A stretch of 64,000 bases of DNA. Source: Azotobacter beijerinckii (GTDB lineage: Bacteria > Pseudomonadota > Gammaproteobacteria > Pseudomonadales > Pseudomonadaceae). Below, one piece after another: positions 19,712 through 28,572 of this stretch. Made by a program: the position numbers and the translations under genes. Position 1 is the stretch's first letter. Each line of letters starts with the position of its first letter. The notes under the pieces were generated by a model. It was not told the origin of the DNA, searched no databases, and saw only the letters and a list, made by a program, of their open reading frames with translations. The DNA lies in NCBI RefSeq assembly GCF_900110885.1, contig NZ_FOFJ01000002.1:124001-188000 (forward strand), written 5' to 3'.

Positions 19712-20494
19712 ATGACTCCGGAGACTCCCCGCACCCTCTTGAAGGGCACCAAGGCACTGGTGGTCGGCGTGGCCAACGAACACTCCATCGCCTACGGCTG
19801 CGCCAAGGCCTTCGCCGAACTCGGTGCCGAGGTGGCCATCACCTACGCCAACGACAAGACCCGCCCCTACGTCGAACCCCTGGCCAGGGAACTGAAGGCG
19901 CCGATCTTCATGCCGCTGGATGTCGCCAAGGCCGGCGAACTCGAGGCGGTGTTCGAGACCATCGGCCGACAGTGGGGACGACTGGACATCCTGGTGCATG
20001 CCGTCGCCTGGGCGCCCAAAAAAGACCTGCAGGGCGGCCTGCTCGACTCCTCGGCGGAGGGCTTCGGCCTGGCCATGGACATCTCCTGCCACTCCTTCGT
20101 GCGCATGGCCCGTCTGGCGGCGCCCCTCATGACCGACGGCGGCGCCCTGTTCGCCATGAGCTACTACGGGGCCAACAAGGTGGTGCCCAACTACAACCTG
20201 ATGGGGCCGGTGAAGGCCGCGCTGGAGGCGTGCTGCCGCTATCTCGCCTACGAACTCGGCCCCAAAGGCATCCGCGTGCATCCCATCTCCCCCGGCCCCC
20301 TCAAGACCCGCGCCGCCTCCGGCCTCAAGGATTTCGACCTGCTGCTCAACGAGGCCGCCCAGCGCGCGCCCCTCGGGGAACTGGTGGACATCATGGACGT
20401 GGGCTTCACCTGCGCCTACCTGGCCAGCCCCTACGCTCGCCGCCTGTCCGGCGAAACGCTGTATGTGGACGGCGGCGTTCACATCATGGCCTGA
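19712..20494 (+). CDS. fabI: Enoyl-ACP reductase FabI, alphaproteobacterial-like subfamily
   Basis: An NADH-dependent enoyl-ACP reductase of fatty-acid synthesis, short-chain dehydrogenase fold, 260 residues. The catalytic Tyr151, Tyr161 and Lys168 lie in SYYGANK...NYNLMGPVK. At the position of E. coli Gly93 there is Ala99 (HAVAWAP), with Trp100 at the Phe94 position. The DISCHSF and HPISPGPLKTRAAS wording resembles the FabI of rhizobia more than the housekeeping FabI of pseudomonads. It is probably an extra, specialised FabI inherited with the phosphotransacetylase/kinase cassette. Changes at Gly93 of E. coli FabI are known to lower triclosan binding. Resistance here is only a hypothesis. 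Confidence 0.9.
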   Translation: MTPETPRTLLKGTKALVVGVANEHSIAYGCAKAFAELGAEVAITYANDKTRPYVEPLARELKAPIFMPLDVAKAGELEAVFETIGRQWGRLDILVHAVAWAPKKDLQGGLLDSSAEGFGLAMDISCHSFVRMARLAAPLMTDGGALFAMSYYGANKVVPNYNLMGPVKAALEACCRYLAYELGPKGIRVHPISPGPLKTRAASGLKDFDLLLNEAAQRAPLGELVDIMDVGFTCAYLASPYARRLSGETLYVDGGVHIMA

Positions 20495-20581
20495 GAACTG
20501 CGCAGAACCGAAAAGCCCGGAGAAATCTGCAGCAAGTCCGGCAGGCAAGGCTGGCGGCACACTCATCACGTGGGGTTTCCC

Positions 20582-21871
20582 ATGATCACTCGTTCTTTCC
20601 GGCGCACGCGTCCGGGTTTCGGCAGGCTCCCAAGCCGTCTCGGTTTGCGGATCGCCTGCCTGGCCGGGGGCCTCGCCCTACTGGCCGGCTGCGACGAAAA
20701 GCCGGCCGCCCCGACGCGGCCGCCCATTGAAGTGACCGCCATGACCTTGGCCGCACGGGATACCCCGGTGACGTTGGAGTTCGTCGCCCAGACCGAGAGT
20801 TCCCGGGAGGTGGAAATCCGCGCCCGCGTCGCGGGCTTCCTGGATAAGCGGCTGTACAAAGAAGGCGACCTGGTGAAGGTCGGGCAAGTCCTGTTCCAGA
20901 TGGACCGCAAGCCTTTCGAAGCGGCGCTGCAGTCGGCCCAGGGACAACTCGCCCAGCAGCAGGCGCTTCTGGAAATGGCCCGGGCCGACCTGGTCCGTGT
21001 CCGCCCCCTGGTGAAGATCGGGGCACTCAGCAAGAAGAGTCTCGACGATGCCATCGGCAACGAGCGGCAGGCCCAGGCCGCCGTGCTCAGCGCCGAGGGC
21101 TTGGTGCGCACGGCGCAAATCAATCTCGGCTATACCACCATCACCTCGCCCCTCACCGGCGTGTCGAGCTTCGCCAAGCAGCAGGATGGCAGCTACGTGA
21201 CGCCGGGCGAAGCGGGCCTGCTGACCTACGTGTCGCAGGTCGATCCCATGTACGTCAACTTCAGCCTCTCGGAAAACGAGATGCTGAAGTATCGCAACGA
21301 AATTGCCACCAACCAGCTCAGGTTCCCGCCGAACAACGCCTTCGAAGTCGAAGTGGTGCTGGCCGACGGCTCGGTGGTGCCCGATCGCGGCCGCCTCAGC
21401 TTTGCCGATTTCGCCTTCAGCGAGACAACCGGCACCTTCCTGATCCGGGCCGAGCTGGCCAACTCAAAGGGATTGCTGCGTCCCGGCCAGTTCGTGCGCG
21501 CCCACGTCAAGGGCGCGATCCGGCCCAAGGCCGTGCTGGTGCCCCAGCGGGCGGTCCTGCAGGGCCCCAGGAGCCATTACGTGTGGGTGATCGACAACGA
21601 CGGCAAACCCGAGCAGCGCGTCGTGGAGATGGGCGACTGGCACGGCGACGACTGGTTCGTCAGCCAGGGGCTGCGCCTCGGCGAGCGCATCGTGGTCGAC
21701 GGCGCGATCCGGGTGGCGCCCGGAGCCCAGTTGAAGATCGTCGAAGCGTCTCCCGCAGCGGAATCCGCCGGGGACACGAGCGATAGCCAGCGCCCGGTGG
21801 CGGCCGAAGCCTTGCCCGGCCAGCAGGAGCGGATGAAGGTTGGCCCATCCGACAAAGGATCGGCGCCATGA
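20582..21871 (+). CDS. RND efflux periplasmic adaptor lipoprotein
   Basis: The membrane-fusion protein linking an inner-membrane RND pump to an outer-membrane channel. The N-terminus has a signal peptide ending in the lipobox LLAGC, so the mature protein is lipid-anchored. The body shows the split biotinyl-lipoyl domain (VEIRARVAGFLDKRLYKEGD...INLGYTTITSPLTG region), an alpha-helical hairpin between the halves, and beta-barrel and membrane-proximal domains. The frame opens at a GTG at 20570, but ATG 20582 starts the signal peptide and has GGGG six bases upstream. It is 429 residues, longer than most AcrA proteins because of a low-complexity C-terminal tail. The pump gene starts 13 bp downstream. 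Confidence 0.93.
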   Translation: MITRSFRRTRPGFGRLPSRLGLRIACLAGGLALLAGCDEKPAAPTRPPIEVTAMTLAARDTPVTLEFVAQTESSREVEIRARVAGFLDKRLYKEGDLVKVGQVLFQMDRKPFEAALQSAQGQLAQQQALLEMARADLVRVRPLVKIGALSKKSLDDAIGNERQAQAAVLSAEGLVRTAQINLGYTTITSPLTGVSSFAKQQDGSYVTPGEAGLLTYVSQVDPMYVNFSLSENEMLKYRNEIATNQLRFPPNNAFEVEVVLADGSVVPDRGRLSFADFAFSETTGTFLIRAELANSKGLLRPGQFVRAHVKGAIRPKAVLVPQRAVLQGPRSHYVWVIDNDGKPEQRVVEMGDWHGDDWFVSQGLRLGERIVVDGAIRVAPGAQLKIVEASPAAESAGDTSDSQRPVAAEALPGQQERMKVGPSDKGSAP

Positions 21872-21884
21872 GCGGACGGACCCC

Positions 21885-24800
21885 ATGAGCATCTCCCATT
21901 ACTGCATCGACCGGCCGATCTTCGCCTCGGTGATCTCCATCGTCATCACCCTGGCCGGGGCGGTGGCCATGTTCAATCTGCCCGTAGCCCAGTATCCGGA
22001 CATCACCCCGCCGCAAATCACGGTGTCGGCCACCTACCCCGGCGCCGACGCCGAAGTGGTGGCCAACAACGTGGCGGCGCCCATCGAACAGCAGGTCAAT
22101 GGCTCCGACAACATGATCTACATGTACTCGTCGAGTTCGGCGACGGGCAACATGACCCTCAACGTCTTCTTCGAGATCGGCACCGACCCTTCCCTCGCCC
22201 AGGTGGACGTGCAGAACCGGGTGAACCTGGCCCTGCCGCAGTTGCCGTCGGCGGTCCAGGCCCAGGGCATCAACGTACAGAAGAAGTCCTCGGCCTTCAT
22301 GATGGTCATTGCGGTGTATTCCCCCGAGAACCGCTACGACAGCACCTACATCGCCAACTACACGAACATCTATCTCCTGGATGCCATCAAGCGCATCCCC
22401 GGGGCCAACCAGGCCGCCATCTTCGGCACCCCGGACTACGCCATGCGGATCTGGCTGAAGCCGGACCGGATGGCCCAACTGGGCATCTCGGCCACCGACG
22501 TGCAGCAGGCGGTGGCCAACCAGAACCAGCAGTTCGCCGTGGGCCGCATCGGCCAGTCCCCCACCGGCCAGCCGGTGGAGCAGTCCTTCGCCGTCACCAC
22601 CAAGGGCCGCCTGACCGAACCCACCGAATTCGAAGACATCATCATCCGCGCCGCCAGCGGCGGGGCGGCCATCGTTCGTCTGCGCGACGTAGGGCGTGCC
22701 GAACTCGGCCAGAAGGACTACTCGCTGCGCAGCACCTACCAGGGCCGACCGGCGACCCTGATGGCGGTCTACCAGCAGCCCGGCGCCAACGCCCTGGAGG
22801 TGTCCAACGCCGTCCGGACGACCCTGGCGGAGATGGAGAAGAGCTTCCCCGCCGGCATCGAGTACACGATCGTGATGGACACCACGGCCTTCACCCGCGC
22901 GTCCATCGACGAGGTGGTGAAAACCTTCTTCGAGGCCCTGGTGCTGGTGGTGGTGGTGGTCTACGTGTTCCTGCAGAGCCTGCGCGCCACCCTGATCCCG
23001 GTGCTGGCGGTGCCGGTGTCGATCGTCGGCACCTTCATCGGCATGACCGCCCTGGGGTTCTCCGTCAACATGCTGACCCTGTTCGGCATGGTGCTGGCGA
23101 TCGGCATCGTGGTGGACGACGCCATCGTGGTGATCGAGAACGTCGAGCGCAACATGCACGTCCACAAGATGAATCCCAAGGACGCCGCCAAGCGGGCCAT
23201 GGACGAGGTGGCCGGCCCGGTGGTGGCCATCGTGCTGGTGCTGTGCGCGGTGTTCATTCCGGTGGCCTTCATGGGCGGCATCACCGGCCAGCTCTACAAG
23301 CAGTTCGCCATCACCATCGCCATTTCCGTGGTGATCTCCGGCCTGGTGGCCCTGACCCTGTCGCCGGCCCTGGCCGCCATCCTGCTCAAGCCCAGCCACG
23401 GCGAGAAGCGCGGCTTCTTCCGCTGGTTCGAACGCAGCTTCGAGCGCATGACCGAGGGCTACTCCCGCTCGGTGGGCTTCATGATCAAGCGCTTCGTGCT
23501 GGCCCTGCTGCTGTTCGCCGGAATGATCGTCCTGACGGTGCTGATGGCGCAGCGGATTCCCGGCGCCTTCCTGCCGCCGGAGGATCAGGGCTACCTGCTC
23601 GGCGCGGTGATCATGCCCGACGCCGCCAGCCTGGATCGCACCAGCGAGGTGGGCAAGGTCGCCAGCGACTACTTCATGAACAACGAGGCCGTCGAAGGGG
23701 TGGCCGTCGTCAACGGCTACAGCCTGCTGGACAGCCAGAACAAGAACAATGCCGGCACCTTCTTCGTCGGCTTCAAGGATTTCGAGGAGCGCTACAAGGA
23801 CGCGGAAACCATCCGGGCGCAGGGTGCCTCCGCCGTCATCAAGGCGGCCGGCCAGACACTCTCCCAGGTGCGCGAGGGGCTCATCCTGCCGGTCAATCCA
23901 CCGTCCATTCCCGGCCTGGGCACCACCGGCGGCATGGAGGTGTGGATTCAGAGCAAGGGCGACGGCACCGTCAGCCAGCTGGCCGAGCTGGTGAACAACT
24001 TCGTGGCCAAGGCCAGACAGCGGCCGGAACTCGGTGCGATCACCTCCACCTTCAACGCCTTCTCCCAGCAGTTGCTCGCCGACGTGGACCGGGAAAAGGC
24101 GGAAACCCTGGGCGTACCGGTGGAGGACGTGTACAGCACCATGCAGACCATGTTCGGTTCGCTGTACGTGTCGCAGTTCAACAAGTTCAGCCGTCTGTGG
24201 CAGGTGATCCTGCAGGCCGAGCCCGCCTATCGCCTCAAGGTCGACGACCTGCAGCAGATCTACGTGCGCAGCCGCAGCGGCGAGATGGTCCCGCTCAAGG
24301 CCCTGCTGACCACCCGCTACGTCACCGGCCCCGACCTCTTGACCCGCTTCAACAACTTCCCGGCGGTGAAGATCACCGCCAACGCGGCGCCGGGCTTCAG
24401 TTCCGGGCAGGCGCTCGCGGCCCTCGAAGCGGTGGCCGCGGAGACCATGACCAGCGACTACGGCCTGGCCCTGAGCGGCGAGGCCTTCGAGGAGAAGAAA
24501 GCCGGCGGCACCACCTCCCAGGTCTTCGTCTTCGGCCTGATCATGGTGTTTTTGATCCTCGCCGCCCAGTACGAGAAATGGTCGCTGCCGGTCGGCGTGC
24601 TGCTGGCGGTGCCCTTCGCGCTGTTCGGCGCCCTGCTGGCGATCCTGCTGCGCGGGCTGGTCAACGACGTGTACTTCCAGATCGGCCTGACCATGCTGGT
24701 GGCCCTGGCGGCGAAGAACGCCATCCTGATCTTCGAGTTCGCCGTGCTGAACCGCGAACAGGGCATGTCGGTCTTCGATGCGGCGATGACCGCGGCGAAG

Positions 24801-25097
24801 GAACGCCTGCGCCCCATCGTGATGACCTCGCTGGCCTTCATCCTCGGCTGCGTACCCCTGGCGATCGCCGTCGGCGCCTCGGAGAACAGCCGCCACTCGA
24901 TCGGCACCGGGGTGATCGGCGGGATGCTGGCGGCGACGGTGATCGCGGTGTTCTTCATCCCGGTGTTCTACTACCTGGTGGAGCGGCTTTCCGAGAAAAA
25001 AGCCAAGGACACCGGGAAAGCCGCGCTGCCCACCGAACCGGCGGTGCCGGGTGGGACGCCGGGCAGCGTCCCGCAGCAGCGACACGAGGGCGACTGA
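21885..25097 (+). CDS. RND multidrug efflux pump (HAE1 family)
   Basis: A proton-driven inner-membrane transporter of about 1070 residues, similar to AcrB and MexF. The proton-relay Asp pair is in GIVVDDAIVVIENVER in the fourth membrane helix, with the partner Lys in ALAAKNAILIFEFA in the tenth. The N-terminus is typical (ISHYCIDRPIFASVIS). The frame extends 15 codons further up, but ATG 21885 begins the conserved N-terminus. No outer-membrane channel gene accompanies it, so it must borrow a TolC/OprM-type protein encoded elsewhere. The adaptor gene precedes it and PqiA genes follow one base after its stop. A long antisense frame over this gene is a composition artefact. Confidence 0.95.
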   Translation: MSISHYCIDRPIFASVISIVITLAGAVAMFNLPVAQYPDITPPQITVSATYPGADAEVVANNVAAPIEQQVNGSDNMIYMYSSSSATGNMTLNVFFEIGTDPSLAQVDVQNRVNLALPQLPSAVQAQGINVQKKSSAFMMVIAVYSPENRYDSTYIANYTNIYLLDAIKRIPGANQAAIFGTPDYAMRIWLKPDRMAQLGISATDVQQAVANQNQQFAVGRIGQSPTGQPVEQSFAVTTKGRLTEPTEFEDIIIRAASGGAAIVRLRDVGRAELGQKDYSLRSTYQGRPATLMAVYQQPGANALEVSNAVRTTLAEMEKSFPAGIEYTIVMDTTAFTRASIDEVVKTFFEALVLVVVVVYVFLQSLRATLIPVLAVPVSIVGTFIGMTALGFSVNMLTLFGMVLAIGIVVDDAIVVIENVERNMHVHKMNPKDAAKRAMDEVAGPVVAIVLVLCAVFIPVAFMGGITGQLYKQFAITIAISVVISGLVALTLSPALAAILLKPSHGEKRGFFRWFERSFERMTEGYSRSVGFMIKRFVLALLLFAGMIVLTVLMAQRIPGAFLPPEDQGYLLGAVIMPDAASLDRTSEVGKVASDYFMNNEAVEGVAVVNGYSLLDSQNKNNAGTFFVGFKDFEERYKDAETIRAQGASAVIKAAGQTLSQVREGLILPVNPPSIPGLGTTGGMEVWIQSKGDGTVSQLAELVNNFVAKARQRPELGAITSTFNAFSQQLLADVDREKAETLGVPVEDVYSTMQTMFGSLYVSQFNKFSRLWQVILQAEPAYRLKVDDLQQIYVRSRSGEMVPLKALLTTRYVTGPDLLTRFNNFPAVKITANAAPGFSSGQALAALEAVAAETMTSDYGLALSGEAFEEKKAGGTTSQVFVFGLIMVFLILAAQYEKWSLPVGVLLAVPFALFGALLAILLRGLVNDVYFQIGLTMLVALAAKNAILIFEFAVLNREQGMSVFDAAMTAAKERLRPIVMTSLAFILGCVPLAIAVGASENSRHSIGTGVIGGMLAATVIAVFFIPVFYYLVERLSEKKAKDTGKAALPTEPAVPGGTPGSVPQQRHEGD

Positions 25098-25098
25098 A

Positions 25099-25713
25099 AT
25101 GGCCATGGCGGAGCAGCCCCTGATCGCCTGCCACGAATGCGATCTCCTGCAGCGCGAGCCACACCTGCCCCAGGGCGGCGTGGCCCGTTGCCGGCGCTGC
25201 GGAGCGACCCTCTTCCACAGTCATCCGCAGAGCACCGAGCGCGCCCTGGCCTGCACCCTCGGCGCCCTCCTCCTCTTTCTCGTCGCCAATGTCTTTCCGA
25301 TCGTCAGCCTCAAGCTCAGCGGGGACGTCGTGCAGGCCACCCTGCTGGGTGCGGCGCAGGTCATGTACCGCGACGACATGCGCCTGGTCGCCGGGCTCGT
25401 GCTGGCGACCACCTTCGCGGCGCCTCTGGCGCAGATGCTGGCCATGACCTACCTGCTGCTGCCGGCCTGCTTCAGGCGCCGGCCGCCCCATGCCGAGCTG
25501 GTCTTTCGCACCATGACCCTGGTCCAGCCCTGGGGCATGGTGGAAGTGTTCGTGCTCGGCATCCTGGTGTCCCTGGTCAAGCTCGCCCACCTCGCCATCG
25601 TGGTACCGGGGATCGCCCTGTGGTCCTTCGCCGGGGTGATGATGCTCATGGCGGCCACCGCCGCCGCCTTCGATCCCCGCGATCTGTGGACACGACTGGG
25701 GCCGCCGCGATGA
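25099..25713 (+). CDS. pqiA: PqiA domain membrane protein, first half
   Basis: An inner-membrane protein of the paraquat-inducible PqiA/LetA family that works with an MCE protein in lipid traffic between membranes. It has 204 residues: a small zinc-ribbon-like CHEC...CRRC at 12-15 and 34-37, then four membrane segments. In E. coli PqiA, two such units are fused in one chain. Here this gene supplies one and the next gene the other. The ATG at 25099 begins one base after the pump stop, and the stop overlaps the next start as ATGA. The tight packing implies one transcript with the RND genes. Confidence 0.9.
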   Translation: MAMAEQPLIACHECDLLQREPHLPQGGVARCRRCGATLFHSHPQSTERALACTLGALLLFLVANVFPIVSLKLSGDVVQATLLGAAQVMYRDDMRLVAGLVLATTFAAPLAQMLAMTYLLLPACFRRRPPHAELVFRTMTLVQPWGMVEVFVLGILVSLVKLAHLAIVVPGIALWSFAGVMMLMAATAAAFDPRDLWTRLGPPR

Positions 25714-26336
25714 AGGGCCCGCCGAGCGCCGCCCGCCAGGGCCTGGCGACCTGCCATGGTTGCGGCCTGCTGGCCCGCGCAGGCCACGGCCACGCCATCC
25801 GCTGCCCGCGCTGCGGCACCCCCCTGCACGGACGCAAGCCGGAGAGCATCGCCCGCACCTGGGCCTTCATCCTCGCCGCGGCGATCCTCTACATCCCCGC
25901 CAACCTGCTGCCGATCATGGAAACCAGCTCCCTGTTCGGCTCCCAGAAGGACACCATCATGAGCGGCGTGGTGTATCTGTGGCGAAGCGGTTCGTGGCAC
26001 CTGGCCCTGGTGGTGTTCATCGCCAGCATCCTGGTGCCGATGGCCAAGCTCCTCGCCCTAGTCGTCCTCGTGGTGTCGGTGCAGCTGCGTTCCCGCTGGC
26101 AACCGGTGCAGCGCACCCAGCTCTACCGCCTGGTGGAGCTGGTGGGGCGCTGGTCGATGCTCGACGTGTATGTGGTGACCCTGCTCGTCGCCCTGGTGCA
26201 ACTCGACGCCCTGGCGACCATCCGCCCCGGCGCCGGGGCCCTGGCCTTCGGCGCCGTGGTAGTGCTGACCATGTTCGCGGCGATGAGCTTCGATCCTCGC
26301 CTGATCTGGGATTCCATGGAGAAAGACGATGCCTGA
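25710..26336 (+). CDS. pqiA: PqiA domain membrane protein, second half
   Basis: The second stand-alone PqiA unit, 208 residues, with CHGC and CPRC at the N-terminus and four membrane segments (the first near AWAFILAAAILYIPANLLP-like sequence). It starts by a 4-bp ATGA overlap with the preceding gene and ends 8 bp inside pqiB. The frame is open further upstream, but that part only shadows the first pqiA gene. Together the two products should rebuild the two-unit PqiA of enteric bacteria. The metal-binding role of the four Cys is known for the family but not tested here. Confidence 0.9.
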   Translation: MKGPPSAARQGLATCHGCGLLARAGHGHAIRCPRCGTPLHGRKPESIARTWAFILAAAILYIPANLLPIMETSSLFGSQKDTIMSGVVYLWRSGSWHLALVVFIASILVPMAKLLALVVLVVSVQLRSRWQPVQRTQLYRLVELVGRWSMLDVYVVTLLVALVQLDALATIRPGAGALAFGAVVVLTMFAAMSFDPRLIWDSMEKDDA

Positions 26337-27948
26337 CGCCCCCCCGCCCCCCGATCTATCCACCCTTCCGGAGGCCGAGGCGGCCCCCAAGTCGCGCTGG
26401 AAGCCGCAGCTGGTCTGGCTGGTGCCCCTGGTGGCCGCCCTCATCGGCGGCTGGCTGGCGGTGAAGTCCGTCCTCGATCAGGGCCCCATCATCACCATCG
26501 TCTTCAAGAACGCCGAAGGCCTGGAGGCCGGCAAGACCAAGCTCAAGTACAAGGACGTGGAGATCGGCCTGGTCACCACCGTGGCCCTCTCCCAGGACCT
26601 CAAGCAGGTGGTGGCCACCGCCGAGCTGGTCAAGGATTTCAAGCCCCACCTGGTCGAGGACACCACCTTCTGGCTGGTCAAGCCGCGCATTTCCGGCGGC
26701 AGCGTGTCGGGGCTCGGCACGGTGCTGTCCGGCTCCTTCATCGGGGTGGGCGTGGGCAAATCCGCCCAGGCGCAGAAGGCCTTCACCGCCCAGGAGGTGC
26801 CGCCGGTCATCCAGGTCGACACGCCGGGCCGGGAGTTCATTCTGCGCAGCAGCGACCTGGGCTCGCTCGAGATGGGCTCGCCGATCTTCTTCCGCCGCCT
26901 GCAGGTCGGTCAGGTGGTGTCCTACCGGCTCGACCAGGACGGCCGCGGGGTGGACCTGCGCATCTTCGTCAACGCCCCCTATGACCAATATGTCACCGAA
27001 AACACCCGTTTCTGGAACGCCAGCGGGCTGGACGTCAAGCTCGACGCCTCCGGAATCGAGGTGAATACCCAGTCCATAGTGTCGATCATGCTCGGCGGGG
27101 TGGCCTTCGAAACCCCGCCGGAGTCCGCCGCAGGGGCCGTCGCGGCGGCGGATACCCCCTTCGAGCTGTTCGCCGACCGGGGCCAGGCCATGCGCAACCC
27201 CGAGCACGACGTGCTGAAGATGGTCATGTTTTTCGACGAATCCCTGCGGGGCCTGGCACCGGGCGCCATAGTGGACTTCCGCGGCATCGCCCTCGGCGAA
27301 GTGTCCGCCATCCGGGTGGAACTGGACCCGGTCAGCCGGCGAATCATCATGCCCGTCGAGGTAAACCTCTATCCGCAGCGGCTACGCCTACGCTCCAAGG
27401 AAAAAGACCAGCCCCCGCTGTCGGACGAGGCACGCAAACGATTCCTGGACGGCATGGTGGCCAACGGCCTGCGCGCGCAGATGCGCAGCGGCAACCTGCT
27501 CACCGGGCAACTCTACATCGCCCTCGACTTCCTCCCCGACGCGCCCAAGGCCGGGATCGACTGGAGCAGCGCCCCCCCCCAACTGCCCACCACCGCGGGC
27601 AGCCTGGGCGAACTGCAGGCGACCCTCAAGAACGTCGCCGGCAAGCTGGAAAAACTGCCGCTGGAGCAGATCAGCACCGACCTGCGCCAGACCCTGCAGG
27701 CCGCCAATCGCCTGATGACCCGGCTGGACGCCCAGGTAGCCCCCGAGGTCGTCGCGACCCTGAGCGAAGCGCGCAAGGCCGTGGACACCGCCCAGGGCAT
27801 GATGGCCGCCGACAAGCCCCTGCAGTACGACACCCGCGAGGCCATCCGCGAGCTGGGACGCACCGCCAAGTCCCTGCGCGCCCTGTCCGACTATCTCGAA
27901 CGCCATCCCGAAGCGCTGCTCTGGGGCAAGCAGGAGGATAAGAAGTGA
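26329..27948 (+). CDS. pqiB: PqiB, multi-MCE-domain lipid transport protein
   Basis: A periplasm-spanning MCE protein of 539 residues, anchored by one N-terminal membrane helix (PQLVWLVPLVAALIGGWLA). Three MCE-type beta domains follow, each recognisable from a glycine-rich entry such as GLEAGKTKLKYKDVEIGLV. A C-terminal helical region near 430-520 should form the needle-like tube known for PqiB. The family moves lipids between inner and outer membranes. The start overlaps the second pqiA by 8 bp and its stop overlaps the GTG of pqiC. The length and order match PqiB of other bacteria. Confidence 0.93.
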   Translation: MPDAPPPPDLSTLPEAEAAPKSRWKPQLVWLVPLVAALIGGWLAVKSVLDQGPIITIVFKNAEGLEAGKTKLKYKDVEIGLVTTVALSQDLKQVVATAELVKDFKPHLVEDTTFWLVKPRISGGSVSGLGTVLSGSFIGVGVGKSAQAQKAFTAQEVPPVIQVDTPGREFILRSSDLGSLEMGSPIFFRRLQVGQVVSYRLDQDGRGVDLRIFVNAPYDQYVTENTRFWNASGLDVKLDASGIEVNTQSIVSIMLGGVAFETPPESAAGAVAAADTPFELFADRGQAMRNPEHDVLKMVMFFDESLRGLAPGAIVDFRGIALGEVSAIRVELDPVSRRIIMPVEVNLYPQRLRLRSKEKDQPPLSDEARKRFLDGMVANGLRAQMRSGNLLTGQLYIALDFLPDAPKAGIDWSSAPPQLPTTAGSLGELQATLKNVAGKLEKLPLEQISTDLRQTLQAANRLMTRLDAQVAPEVVATLSEARKAVDTAQGMMAADKPLQYDTREAIRELGRTAKSLRALSDYLERHPEALLWGKQEDKK

Positions 27949-28538
27949 AGCGCCATGTTCTAGTTCTTGCGGCCGGCCTGGCCCTGGCGACGCTCGGCGG
28001 CTGCGCCAGCGCCCCCGAGGAGCGTTTCTATACCCTCAGCGCGGTCGCTACGGCCAATCCGGCAGCGCCCCGGGCGACCTATACGGTGGCCGTGGGGCCG
28101 ATCACCGTACCCGACACGGTGGACCGGCCGCAGCTGGTGCTGCGGCTCGACGCCAACCGGGTGGCGATCCAGGAGCACACGCGCTGGGCCGCCCCGCTGT
28201 CGAGCGGCATCGGCCAGGTCGTCGCCGCCAACCTGGCGCAGTTGCTGGGCGGCGCCCGGGTGGCGGCCTATCCCCAGAACGCCACGACCGATCCCGACTA
28301 CCGGGTGGCAGTGGACGTGCAGCGCTTCGAGTCGGCACCCGGCACCGCGGCCAGCCTCGACGCCCTGTGGACGATCCGCAGCGCCCAGGGCACGGTGCTC
28401 AAGGCGGGCCGCACGACGGTCAGCGAACCGGCCCCGGGGAGCGATACCGAAGCCCTGGTGGCGGCCCATGACCGGGCCCTGGCAACGCTGAGCCGGGACA
28501 TCGCCCGGTTCCTTCCGGGCACCCGCCCGGCGCCATGA
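27945..28538 (+). CDS. pqiC: PqiC outer-membrane lipoprotein
   Basis: A 197-residue lipoprotein of the PqiC (ABC-type transport auxiliary lipoprotein, DUF330) family that docks the PqiB tube at the outer membrane. The signal peptide ends in the lipobox LGGC, and the mature part begins ASAPEERFYTLSA, the usual family opening. The start is GTG at 27945, overlapping the pqiB stop by four bases. It ends the long plus-strand gene run that began with the DUF3141 gene. The next gene is convergent, with only 34 bp between and no clear terminator. Confidence 0.9.
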   Translation: MKRHVLVLAAGLALATLGGCASAPEERFYTLSAVATANPAAPRATYTVAVGPITVPDTVDRPQLVLRLDANRVAIQEHTRWAAPLSSGIGQVVAANLAQLLGGARVAAYPQNATTDPDYRVAVDVQRFESAPGTAASLDALWTIRSAQGTVLKAGRTTVSEPAPGSDTEALVAAHDRALATLSRDIARFLPGTRPAP

Positions 28539-28572
28539 ACCTTCCCTGCCGAGCGTTCCGCCTGGACCGGGC

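Noticed and set aside
21660..25106. A 1148-codon minus-strand frame opposite the RND pump
   Set aside because: His/Asp/Gly-rich artefact antisense to a clear HAE1 pump. No homologous motif is seen.
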